In this document: positions 33,504 through 40,916 of the stretch, one piece after another
Numbering within the stretch: position 1 is the stretch's first letter
How the letters are laid out: each line of letters starts with the position of its first letter
Assembly (NCBI GenBank): GCA_937148845.1
Contig: CAKZRW010000112.1
Coordinates: 1 to 40,916, forward strand
Length of the DNA stretch: 40,916 nt
Reading direction: 5' to 3'
Source of the DNA: an uncultured Actinomycetes bacterium
GTDB taxonomy: Bacteria > Actinomycetota > Thermoleophilia > RBG-16-64-13
Position numbers and translations under genes: made by a program
Notes under the pieces: generated by a model
What the model was told of the DNA's origin: nothing
Databases searched by the model: none
Seen by the model: the letters and a program-made list of their open reading frames with translations, nothing else

Positions 33504-36500
33504 TCACCTCGGCTTTTCCGCCTTTGCCAGAAGCTTCTTCAGATCAAAGTTCACACTCGTCGTGGCGAAATCCGGTTCGTGTTCGAAGGGATGCCACACG
33601 TACCAGGGCGCCGATGCCTCGTCGCCGTCGACTTCTACGATGGCCAGGATAAAGTCGTCGGGCTTGTTCAACGCATACAGGATCTGGCTTCGCGAGACAG
33701 TGACCGCGGTCACACCCTTGGTCTTCCCCTTTACCTCGATGAATCGCAGACGGCCGGTCTTGGGATCCAACGACTCGATGTCGTACCCCGGATGAAAATG
33801 TGGCATCACGGTAGGGACATTGCCCAACGCCCGCTCGGAAGCCATGACCGCATCCACAGCTAGCTGATCCACCCGGCTCCGTTCTTCCTCGCTCGGGGGG
33901 CCGACCTCTGGCGCTGGTGCTTGGCTCGCATCAACGCGGGCACGCCGGGCCATGTCGACCAACCCCTGAGGCACAACCAGACAAGCACCCACTACTACCG
34001 GCGGCTGAGCCGACAGTTGCCGCTCCTCCTCCAGCTCGGCCAGGCGCTTTTTGAGCCGGTATTCTAGTTCGTCGGCGCGCGCCCGTGCCTTGGCCGAGTT
34101 GAGTCGTCCCGGTTTCTTGCCGGCAAGTTCTTTGTCTTTGAGTTCGTTCGCGCGGTGGTCCCAGTAGTTGATCTCTTTGGTCAGCCGGTCGACCACAGCC
34201 TGCCTGGTCTTTTCGATGCGGGCTTCTTTACGTTCTCTCACCTCGCGCAGGTGCTCCGGGACCAAGCGTTCTATGGCAAACTCTAGGAATTCCTGCTCCA
34301 GGCTGGGGCCGAGCCAGTCCTGCTCGAGGTAGGCGGAAAGAAGGCCCCGTTCTTCTGCACTAGCCGGCCGCAGATCTAAATATGGCGCTGGGCCCGCGTC
34401 TTGGGGAGCAAGATCCTCACCGGCAGTGACAAAGACCATCCGCTTGGACACCACATGCCGCTGCCCACGGCTGTCTAGCCGAGCGTCCTGGATGGCATGG
34501 GCAAGGATGCAAAGAGCACGTAGCTCTTCCCCCGAGTCGCTCTCGTCGATAAGTAGAGTGCCCTGCTTGAGCAAGTCGCGATAGCGCTCCAGGATGAGAT
34601 CGATGGTAGCGTCCAGCAAAGGATGACCGGGGCAAAGGAACTCGGCCGGCGGTTTGCCCGGGACACTGACCAACTCCTTTTCGAAGGTGACCCGCTCATA
34701 GCGGCTTAGCACTGGACTCCTGGTGCCGATCAGACGGTCGCGACTCCGGATGTCATAAGGCACATGCGTGATCTCGTAGCGCCGAGGCTCTCGCTCGTAT
34801 AGCTTGCCTCCCAGATGCTTGAAGGCCTCGCGAAAGAAAGAACCGATGAAGTGGGGTTGTAGGCGCCGAGCCTCTGCCCGCTCCATTTCTTGACGGATGC
34901 GGGCCACATCTGAGGGAGAGAGGGTCTCATGAGTAAGTGCCCGCTCCTTGATGAGCTGCTCGAGTCGCTCGCGGTCAAGAGCCTGGTCGATGACTCGATA
35001 CAGCCGCTCGCGGACTTCGGGTCGGTCGCCATAGCGTATGGCCTCCAGCAAGAGCTCCCGCAAGGGCTTCTCGGTAAAACAGCGGCCCAAGACATCGAAG
35101 ACACTGCCGCCCAAGGCTTTGCGCTGCTCCTCCATCTTCAAGAGTAGGCGCTTGAAAACGTCGCCCTCCCGGGTCTCGGCAGCCACCAGGTTCCACAAGT
35201 GGCAGACCTCGGTCTGCCCGATGCGGTGGATGCGGCCAAAGCGTTGCTCGATGCGGTTGGGGTTCCAGGGGAGGTCGTAATTCACCATGAGATGAGCCCG
35301 CTGCAGGTTGATACCCTCCCCAGCCGCGTCGGTAGCCACCAGGATGAGTACATCTTTGTCTTGCGAGAAAAGTTCTTGCGTCGCACGCCGCAGTTCCCTG
35401 CCCATGCCTCCGTGGATGACAACGACCGCTTCGTGGCGGCCGAGTAGGGTACGGATGCGGTCGGCCAGATAGTTGACCGTGTCCCGATGCTCGCTGAAGA
35501 TGATCAGCTTGCGCCGGTTGCCGTGCTCGTCGAGGAGTTGGTCGCGGGCCTCCGCGTCACCCTCACCCTGCAGAAGCTGAGAAAGCTCGTCCCATTTGCG
35601 ATCCACCCCTGATTCCCGCAGGCGTTTGGCGAGGGCTTCCAGGCGTTTGAGCGTCTCGATCTCCGCCTCTAGCTCGGCGATAGTCCGGGCGGCGGTGGCC
35701 TGGTCGAGCACCTGGTCCTCTATCTTTTCAAGCTCCTCGTCGGGGGTCTCGTCGAGCAGTTCATCGATATCGACATCCTCAGGAAGCAGGACCTCGGAAA
35801 CAAGAGTTTGGACAACCGAAGGACTACTGGCTGCCCAACCGCGGGCCTCTATCCTTTCCTCGCGTAGGCGCTTCTCGAGGCGCTCGCGGCGACGTCTGAG
35901 GGACTGATAGATGGCTTCCGGCGAACTAGCTAGACGCCGCTGCAAGGTCTGCAGGGCAAAGCCCACGGTGTTGCCTCGCTTTTTCTCTCCCGCCTGAGCC
36001 AGCTTGTCGGCTCGGTTCATCTCCTCCCGTACATACTCTGTGACCTCGGCATAGAGTCGTGCCTCCAAGTCGGAGAGTGGGTAGGTGACCGTGTAGGCGC
36101 GACGCTCGGGGAAAAGAGGAGTACCGTCGAACTTGACGAGGTTCTCCTTGATCATGCGACGCATGAGGTCCGACACGTCGGTCTGATGCACCCCATCGCG
36201 GTAGCGGCCTTCGAAACGGTCTCCATCTAGAAGAGCCATGAAAAGCTGGAAGTCAGCCTCCTTGCCGTTATGAGGAGTGGCAGTGAGGAGCAGGAAGTGG
36301 CGACAGATGGTCCCGAGAAGCTGACCGAGATGGTAGCGCTTGGTCATCTTGACCTCGCCCCCGGTGAACGAAGCACTCATCTTGTGCGCTTCGTCCACCA
36401 CCACCACATCCCAGTCGGTCTGGCGGAGCTTGTCCTGGAGGTCCTCGTTGCGCGAAAGCTGATCCAAACGACAGATGAGAAGGTCGTGCTCGGCGAAGTA

Positions 36501-37079
36501 GTTGCCCGTGCGAGCGGCCTCGAGACCATCCCGGGTGACAATCTCGAAGGGCAGTTGAAAACGGAGGTCGAGTTCGTCCTGCCACTGCTCGGCGAGACTC
36601 CCCGGGCAGACGACGAGGCACCGACGCAGATCACCCCGCACCAGCAGTTCTTTGAGCAGAAGACCGGTCATGATGGTCTTGCCGGCCCCAGGGTCGTCGG
36701 CCAACAGGAAGCGAAGGGGCTGGCGCGGCAGCATTTCGCCGTATACCGCCGTTATCTGATGAGGGAGAGGCTCAAGTAGCGAGGTATGCACGGCAAGATA
36801 AGGGTCGAACAGGTAGGCCAAACGAATACGCTCCGCCTCGGCAGCCAAACGGAAAAGATGCCCGTCGCCGTCGAAACTCCAGGGAAACCCGTGGGTGAGC
36901 ACCTGCAAGCGGGGCTCGTCGTCCCGAAAGAGTAGGACGTTGCCCGGTTGACCGCTAGCGTCCTTATAGGTGAGCTCGACGCAGGCCGAGCCGTGCCACT
37001 TAACGTCGAGCACCGTGACCGTTTGCCCGGGTAGAACCCCCGCTATGCTTGCCCCGCGACGCAGGTCTTCGAGCTGCAT
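33504..37079 (-). CDS. SNF2-type helicase with C-terminal DUF3883 domain (DrmD-like)
   Basis: This 1191-residue superfamily 2 protein has an N-terminal SH3-like segment (1-60, LRRGASIAGVLPGQTVTVLDVKW). The helicase core has Walker A DPGAGKT (129-135), DEAH (229-232), TATPH (266-270), ATDAAGEGINLQ (582-593) and RIHRIGQ (616-622). A coiled-coil-rich region (about 395-510) lies between the two lobes. The C-terminal DUF3883 domain (about 1060-1175) carries GYDIES and IEVKGKT, a pattern like the D...ExK core of PD-(D/E)xK nucleases. It resembles DrmD of class 1 DISARM. It is the first gene of the defence operon; the start has AAGGGG 5 nt upstream. Confidence 0.92.
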   Translation of the reverse strand: MQLEDLRRGASIAGVLPGQTVTVLDVKWHGSACVELTYKDASGQPGNVLLFRDDEPRLQVLTHGFPWSFDGDGHLFRLAAEAERIRLAYLFDPYLAVHTSLLEPLPHQITAVYGEMLPRQPLRFLLADDPGAGKTIMTGLLLKELLVRGDLRRCLVVCPGSLAEQWQDELDLRFQLPFEIVTRDGLEAARTGNYFAEHDLLICRLDQLSRNEDLQDKLRQTDWDVVVVDEAHKMSASFTGGEVKMTKRYHLGQLLGTICRHFLLLTATPHNGKEADFQLFMALLDGDRFEGRYRDGVHQTDVSDLMRRMIKENLVKFDGTPLFPERRAYTVTYPLSDLEARLYAEVTEYVREEMNRADKLAQAGEKKRGNTVGFALQTLQRRLASSPEAIYQSLRRRRERLEKRLREERIEARGWAASSPSVVQTLVSEVLLPEDVDIDELLDETPDEELEKIEDQVLDQATAARTIAELEAEIETLKRLEALAKRLRESGVDRKWDELSQLLQGEGDAEARDQLLDEHGNRRKLIIFSEHRDTVNYLADRIRTLLGRHEAVVVIHGGMGRELRRATQELFSQDKDVLILVATDAAGEGINLQRAHLMVNYDLPWNPNRIEQRFGRIHRIGQTEVCHLWNLVAAETREGDVFKRLLLKMEEQRKALGGSVFDVLGRCFTEKPLRELLLEAIRYGDRPEVRERLYRVIDQALDRERLEQLIKERALTHETLSPSDVARIRQEMERAEARRLQPHFIGSFFREAFKHLGGKLYEREPRRYEITHVPYDIRSRDRLIGTRSPVLSRYERVTFEKELVSVPGKPPAEFLCPGHPLLDATIDLILERYRDLLKQGTLLIDESDSGEELRALCILAHAIQDARLDSRGQRHVVSKRMVFVTAGEDLAPQDAGPAPYLDLRPASAEERGLLSAYLEQDWLGPSLEQEFLEFAIERLVPEHLREVRERKEARIEKTRQAVVDRLTKEINYWDHRANELKDKELAGKKPGRLNSAKARARADELEYRLKKRLAELEEERQLSAQPPVVVGACLVVPQGLVDMARRARVDASQAPAPEVGPPSEEERSRVDQLAVDAVMASERALGNVPTVMPHFHPGYDIESLDPKTGRLRFIEVKGKTKGVTAVTVSRSQILYALNKPDDFILAIVEVDGDEASAPWYVWHPFEHEPDFATTSVNFDLKKLLAKAEKPR

Positions 37080-37599
37080 GCTTGCCCCTTGGTCTGGTCC
37101 CTACTTCGACTGGGCGACCGCTAGCAGACTACGGTCGTTCGCACGTCGCCCAAGAGGTCCCCTAACACATTGAACTAAAGTGTACAAAGAGGAGCGGACA
37201 GCCGGAAGCTGATTTCAATGGGCGTATAGCTTCTGCGGGTTTGGCCCAGTAAACATCTGAGCGAGACTGGCAAATATAAAGCAAGCGCCCGTCTGCCAGG
37301 AGGACGCCCCACTGTGCCAGGCGCAGACCCCCGGCTCTCCGGTGGCTCCCCCTAGACCCCTCGCTTCGTCCTCTTCCTCAGCCCGCCGTACGTCGCACTG
37401 CGGTCCACAGTGGTCGAAGAGGCTGACAAAGGGGGTCGCGAGCGCCGCAAAAGTGAGAGCACACGTGAGGTGGTGGCCCGGCCGCAGAAAGGCGACGCCG
37501 TATTGCAGCACCATCACCACAGAGAAGCGGGAGAGGCGATAACGGCAAGACCGATCGCTGCCGAGAATCATAGAGCTGACCGCCGCTAGTCCTATAAAG
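37080..37599. other. Non-coding stretch between the helicase and tRNA-Cys
   Basis: Apart from the promoter-like motif at 37174-37202 I see no feature here. Open frames cross it on the minus strand, but they run through the tRNA genes, have no ribosome site and no recognisable family. This is where the accessory block meets the tRNA pair. Confidence 0.5.
37174..37202 (-). promoter_or_regulatory. Shared promoter-like motif, copy B (upstream of the helicase)
   Basis: The minus strand contains TTTGTACACTTTAGT preceded by CCGCTCCTC. This is the partner of copy A upstream of the methyltransferase. TACACT would be the -10 box, about 95 nt before the helicase ATG. The -35 region (TTCCGG) is poor. 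Conservation between the copies covers the presumed -10 and the 17 nt before it. Confidence 0.55.
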
Positions 37600-37671
37600 A
37601 GGCGACGACCGGAGTCGAACCGGTGTAGCGGGTTTTGCAGACCCGTGCCTAAACCACTCGGCCACGTCGCC
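37600..37671 (-). tRNA. tRNA-Cys (GCA)
   Basis: The minus-strand cloverleaf has acceptor GGCGACG/CGTCGCC, anticodon arm CGGGT-CTGCAAA-ACCCG with GCA, and T-arm ACCGGTTCGACTCCGGT. U73 is the known cysteine identity base. CCA is not encoded. It lies 21 nt after tRNA-Gly, so the two are probably co-transcribed. Confidence 0.96.
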
Positions 37672-37692
37672 ACGCACAGGGCCAAAAGAAAA

Positions 37693-37768
37693 TGGAGCGG
37701 ATGAAGGGATTCGAACCCTCGACCTTCTGCATGGCAAGCAGACGCTCTGCCAGCTGAGCTACATCCGC
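37693..37768 (-). tRNA. tRNA-Gly (GCC)
   Basis: The minus-strand cloverleaf has acceptor GCGGATG/CATCCGC, anticodon arm TCTGC-TTGCCAT-GCAGA with GCC, T-arm GAGGGTTCGAATCCCTT and U73. The CCA end is encoded, unlike the tRNA-Cys and tRNA-Val genes in this window. Confidence 0.97.
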
Positions 37769-37789
37769 CCGTGAACTTGAGGCTGGCGC

Positions 37790-37818
37790 ATTATAGACCA
37801 GCCTTGGTCAGGTTGCAA
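37790..37818 (-). promoter_or_regulatory. Promoter of the tRNA-Gly/tRNA-Cys unit
   Basis: On the minus strand -35 TTGCAA (37813-37818) and a perfect -10 TATAAT (37790-37795) are separated by 17 nt. The -35 box overlaps the last codons of the NIF3-RNase H gene. The predicted start is near 37783, about 15 nt before the tRNA. Confidence 0.8.
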
Positions 37819-39430
37819 ACGTGTCGCCATCGCTTCCAAAGGTCTTCTCCAGACCGGTGATTGCGGGCCTGTCGCTGCCTGGATTCGAGATGCTATCCAG
37901 GGCCGCATTTACCAACTCGTCGGCAGCTGCGTTCTTTTCCCGAGACACGTGCTCGATGCAGAAACGGCGAAAGCCGCGGGCGAGTGCGGCTGCTTCTTCA
38001 TAAAGCGGCCTGAGACCCGCGTTCTTGACCTGGTACTCGCCCCGCATCTGCTTCACCAAGAGTTCGGAGTCGGCCATAACGTCGACCTCCTGCACTCCCG
38101 CGGCCTGCGCCATCCGCAGCCCGGCAAGAAGAGCTCGGTATTCAGCTACATTGTTGGTGGCAACACCTATAGCCTGGCTGAGGGTGTCAAGTACCTTCCC
38201 CTCGGCATCCTCCAGCACGACCCCGATGGCACTCGGACCCGGGTTGCCCCGGGACCCCCCGTCGACCCGCAACCTTACGCGAGCAGGTGCCCCCTTGCCT
38301 GCCTTCGCCCGATCGGGCGAAGGCAGGCTCGAGCCCTGCCACAGCGGCCTGTACGAGGCGGAGAGAACCAACGTCGAGCCTTGCTCCGCCACCAACGGCC
38401 GGAGCTGGTCGACAGCCCATTGCCGGAGAGCCCACCACTCCACCTCTCCATGCGGGACCGTGATCAGGGCTAGGCCAGAGGCGGCGGCCGCCTCGCCGTC
38501 GTGGTAGCCAAGGTCGCCCGTTATGAGGACATCAGCAAGGCCGGCGGCCGCCGCCAGCAGACTCCTGCCGCTGCCCGGCAACACGGCAACACGCTGCACC
38601 CTGGTCTTGGCACCGGCTACCCAACGACACTCCGTAAGACCGAAACGCTCCACCACAGTGTGAACCAGGGCGGTGACCTCCTGGGGCTCGGGCAGCTCAC
38701 CGATGCGACCCAAGCCGGCTCTCGGAATGACGTCTTCCACCGGATAGATGTCGAAGGCCGGCTCCTCATAGGGGTGAGCCTCAACAAGAGCCGTGATGAC
38801 CGTCCCCACACGGGCCCGAGGGACTACCGTCTCCCAGCGCACCTCTGGTGTGCGTTCCGGCACCGACGCGGAACCGACAGTAGGATGGGCTTGAGGCTCC
38901 GGTGTGAACCAGCCAGTGCCTTGGAGTGCATAGGCGCACTCCCGATAGTCGCCGATGCGACCGGCACCAGCTGCGAATACAGCTGCGCTCACCCCCGGCA
39001 CTGCATCGGGGGGTATGAAGACCACTAGTTTGTACCAGCCGGCGGCGGCGCGCTCCAGGGGAACAAGGTTCCGGAGCCCCAAAGCCTCGGCACACAGGGC
39101 AGCCAGCCCTTTGGGGGCCGCATCCAGATTGGTATGCCACGCAAGAAGGTTCTTGTCGCCTCGTATGAGCCGCCGCACAAGCTGTTCCCGAGGGTCTGAC
39201 TCGGTCAGGCTCCGGAGCGGTGCATAAAGGAGAGGGTGATGGGTAAGGATAGTGTCACACCCGCGCTCTTCTGCTTCTGCAAGGACAGCCTGGGTTAGCT
39301 CCAGCGCTACCAGGATGTACTCGACGGGAGCTGAAGACGACCCGACCAGCAGCCCGCAATTGTCGCCCGGTTGCGCCAGTGACAACGGGGCCAATCTGTC
39401 GAGCAAGTTGATCAGATCGGAAACCAGCAC
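37808..39430 (-). CDS. NIF3 (DUF34)-RNase HI fusion protein
   Basis: This 540-residue fusion has a NIF3 domain at about 1-360 with PGDNCGLLVG, the metal-binding THHP (63-66) and ITGDLGYHD. Inside it lies a YqfO-type CutA/PII-like insert (about 132-232, ending HPYEEPAFDIYPV). After a short linker (365-383), a complete type 1 RNase H domain follows (384-515), with catalytic Asp390 (VDGGSRGNPGP), Glu430 (NNVAEYRALL), Asp454 (ADSELLVKQ) and Asp504 (AADELVN). RNase H removes RNA from RNA-DNA hybrids; the NIF3 role is uncertain. In mycobacteria the two are separate neighbours with a zinc-ribbon gene between. The GTG start has AGGGGGA upstream. A 32-bp palindrome encodes the linker. Confidence 0.93.
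   Translation of the reverse strand: MLVSDLINLLDRLAPLSLAQPGDNCGLLVGSSSAPVEYILVALELTQAVLAEAEERGCDTILTHHPLLYAPLRSLTESDPREQLVRRLIRGDKNLLAWHTNLDAAPKGLAALCAEALGLRNLVPLERAAAGWYKLVVFIPPDAVPGVSAAVFAAGAGRIGDYRECAYALQGTGWFTPEPQAHPTVGSASVPERTPEVRWETVVPRARVGTVITALVEAHPYEEPAFDIYPVEDVIPRAGLGRIGELPEPQEVTALVHTVVERFGLTECRWVAGAKTRVQRVAVLPGSGRSLLAAAAGLADVLITGDLGYHDGEAAAASGLALITVPHGEVEWWALRQWAVDQLRPLVAEQGSTLVLSASYRPLWQGSSLPSPDRAKAGKGAPARVRLRVDGGSRGNPGPSAIGVVLEDAEGKVLDTLSQAIGVATNNVAEYRALLAGLRMAQAAGVQEVDVMADSELLVKQMRGEYQVKNAGLRPLYEEAAALARGFRRFCIEHVSREKNAAADELVNAALDSISNPGSDRPAITGLEKTFGSDGDTFAT
38297..38328. repeat. 32-bp perfect palindrome at the NIF3/RNase H junction
   Basis: The sequence is GCCTGCCTTCGCCC, then GATC, then GGGCGAAGGCAGGC, a perfect inverted repeat without unpaired bases. 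It lies inside the coding frame and encodes residues 368-378 of the fusion protein, in the linker. It has no U-tract on either strand. Confidence 0.9.
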
Positions 39431-39465
39431 ATCGTCCCCCTTGCTCCGCCCTACGTGATAGAAAG

Positions 39466-39539
39466 TGGGCCCAGCAGGACTCGAACCTGCGACCGGCCGA
39501 TTATGAGTCGGCAGCTCTGACCAACTGAGCTATGGGCCC
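39466..39539 (-). tRNA. tRNA with CAU anticodon (Met or Ile2)
   Basis: The minus-strand cloverleaf has acceptor GGGCCCA/TGGGCCC with A73, anticodon arm GCCGA-CTCATAA-TCGGC with CAU, and T-arm GCAGGTTCGAGTCCTGC. CCA is not encoded. The first pair is G-C, so it is not an initiator of the usual type. The anticodon arm and following GGTCGC resemble E. coli tRNA-Ile2, whose C34 is changed to lysidine by TilS, but some actinobacterial elongator tRNA-Met genes look similar. A possible -10 TAGAAT is at 39550-39555. Confidence 0.93.
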
Positions 39540-39554
39540 TCGCAACGGCTAATT

Positions 39555-40175
39555 CTACCCCGTGGACTTCTCGAGCAGGAAGACACCGTAGGCAGCTCTC
39601 AGATTAGGCCACCAACGCAGGGGTCTGCGGACTCCGACGAAAAACTCCCGTACGATACGTATCCCCTGTTCGCGCGTGAAGATGCGGAAGTCCTTGATGG
39701 TCAAAGAATGGACGTTCGGAGTGTCGTACCACTGATAGGGAAGCGACTCGGTCACCGGAGCCCGTCCTTTCACCAACAGCTGCCAGCGTGCCCTCCAGTG
39801 GCCGAAGTTGGGAAAGCTGGCTACCACGTAGCGCCCCACTCTCAGCGCCTCGTTCAATACCGTCACCGTTTCTTTAGCTTCCTGGAGGGTCTGGCTCAGA
39901 ATGACGTAATCGAAACTGCCGTCGGGATAGTAACCCAGACCCTCGTTGAAGTCGCCGTGATATACGGTGACGCCTTTGGCCACCGCATCGTACACCTTGT
40001 CTTCCACGATCTCGATGCCGGTGCCCCGCACCTTCTTGCGGTCCATGAGCATCTTGAGAAGGGTTCCGCGACCGCAGCCCAGATCCAGTACCCGGGCTCC
40101 CGGAGAGACCACGTCCACGATGAACAGGTGGTCCCAGCGGAACCCCTCGGCATTCCGGGGCACCCCGCTAGGCAA
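39555..40175 (-). CDS. metW: MetW methyltransferase-fold protein
   Basis: This 206-residue protein is of the MetW family, which accompanies MetX in methionine synthesis and is needed for homoserine acylation in some bacteria. The SAM-fold motif [15 protein letters not shown] follows the family start [38 protein letters not shown] and the late [16 protein letters not shown] segment are typical. The start is TTG at 40175 with AGGGG 6 nt upstream, overlapping the metX stop by 8 nt, so the pair is translationally coupled. A GTG at 40163 is an alternative. Confidence 0.93.
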   Translation of the reverse strand: MPSGVPRNAEGFRWDHLFIVDVVSPGARVLDLGCGRGTLLKMLMDRKKVRGTGIEIVEDKVYDAVAKGVTVYHGDFNEGLGYYPDGSFDYVILSQTLQEAKETVTVLNEALRVGRYVVASFPNFGHWRARWQLLVKGRAPVTESLPYQWYDTPNVHSLTIKDFRIFTREQGIRIVREFFVGVRRPLRWWPNLRAAYGVFLLEKSTG

Positions 40176-40916
40176 GCCGGACCCCTCTCAGCCGAGCGGT
40201 GGTCTCCAAGAAGTGATAAACCAAGCGCGTGAGATCCTTGTTGTCGAGCAAGAAAGCGTCATGACCATGCGATGAATGCATTTCCACGTACGAGCAGTCC
40301 AGGCCGCTGCCTTTCAAAGCATGGACGATCTCCTTGGACTGATACGGCGGATAGAGCCAGTCACTGCTGAACGCCACGATCAGGAAGCGCATGTCGTCGG
40401 GCAAGTCACGGAAGACCTCCACCAACACCCCCCGACCTGCACATAGGTCGAAGTAGTCCAGAGCCTTCGTGATGTAGAGATAGGTGTTGGCGTCGAAGCG
40501 CCGCGTGAAGACCTCTCCCTGGTAACGCAGGTAGCTCTCGACCTCGAAGTCCAAGCTCAGGTCGTATCCCACCGTCTCCTTGCCTCGCAGGCGCCGCCCG
40601 AACTTCTCGCGCATGGACTCATCGGACAGGTAGGTGATGTGACCGATCATCCGGGCGACGGCCAGGCCGGCATCCGGGGGATCGCCGCCATAGTAGTCGC
40701 CGCCCTTCCAATTGGGATCGGCCATGATGGCCTGCCGTCCTACCTCATTGAAGGCGATCTGCATAGGCGAGTGCTTGGTGGTCGAGGCGATGGCGATGCA
40801 GGAGGCCACCTTCTCGGGGAAGGAGACCGCCCATTCCAGCGCCTGCATGCCTCCCATGGAGCCACCGGCCACTGCCAGCAAACGCTCGATCCTCAAGTAG
40901 TCGATGAGCAGCTTCT
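40168..40916 (-). CDS. metX: Homoserine O-acyltransferase, C-terminal part (partial)
   Basis: An alpha/beta-hydrolase that acylates homoserine at the start of methionine synthesis, probably with acetyl-CoA. The window holds about the last 249 residues, beginning [15 protein letters not shown]. The nucleophile elbow GGSMGG, the catalytic Asp in FSSDWLYPP and the catalytic His in SSHGHDAFL are all present, so the visible part is intact. The gene continues beyond the right edge, and its internal Met/Leu codons are not the true start. It forms a coupled pair with metW. Confidence 0.96.
   Translation of the reverse strand, partial: KLLIDYLRIERLLAVAGGSMGGMQALEWAVSFPEKVASCIAIASTTKHSPMQIAFNEVGRQAIMADPNWKGGDYYGGDPPDAGLAVARMIGHITYLSDESMREKFGRRLRGKETVGYDLSLDFEVESYLRYQGEVFTRRFDANTYLYITKALDYFDLCAGRGVLVEVFRDLPDDMRFLIVAFSSDWLYPPYQSKEIVHALKGSGLDCSYVEMHSSHGHDAFLLDNKDLTRLVYHFLETTARLRGVRLA

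Noticed and set aside
37215-37685. 156-codon minus-strand frame
   Set aside because: It runs through tRNA-Cys; the part after the tRNA has no ribosome site and no known family.
38297-38328. Palindrome read as a transcription terminator
   Set aside because: It has no U-tract on either strand and lies inside an intact coding frame with a functional RNase H domain after it.

Overview
The window is 40.9 kb of GC-rich bacterial DNA. The 16S rRNA fragment at the left edge, the gene content and the gene order (argCJB-R-GH; thrS-infC-rpmI-rplT-SpoU methylase-pheST) suggest a Gram-positive lineage, probably a deep-branching actinobacterial group. The class cannot be fixed from this sequence alone. 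Almost every gene is on the minus strand; the only plus-strand protein gene is a class A penicillin-binding protein.

Layout from left to right. 1-825: the 5' end of a 16S gene with its leader, two good tandem promoters, a boxA and an intrinsic terminator between the promoters. 914-4552: a lipoprotein, a DUF2079 membrane protein and tyrS. 4616-7096: a PASTA-containing penicillin-binding protein whose transpeptidase motifs are all degenerate. 7261-15354: an arginine operon argC-J-B-R-G-H, lacking argD and argF, followed by mpg and a NIF3-like gene. It is headed by a double ARG box overlapping the promoter. 15514-23363: translation genes, with tRNA-Val, thrS, infC (apparently starting with ATA), rpmI, rplT, a SpoU-family RNA methylase, pheS and pheT.

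23527-37202 is the accessory region. It holds an M28 peptidase, a DUF5714 protein interrupted by an in-frame TGA, and a probable antiphage operon. That operon consists of an SNF2-type helicase with a C-terminal DUF3883 domain, a Phd/RelE toxin-antitoxin pair, a DUF1156 DNA methyltransferase and a HEPN-DUF499 ATPase. The helicase and methyltransferase resemble DrmD and DrmMI of class 1 DISARM, but DrmA, DrmB and DrmC are absent and the HEPN-ATPase takes their place. A 28-bp promoter-like motif occurs upstream of both the helicase and the methyltransferase, which suggests common control. This is the best candidate here for a poorly described system.

37600-40916: tRNA-Cys and tRNA-Gly, a fused NIF3-RNase HI gene with a 32-bp perfect palindrome exactly at the domain junction, a CAU tRNA, metW and the 3' part of metX, which runs off the right edge. 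I saw no transposase, integrase or CRISPR array.
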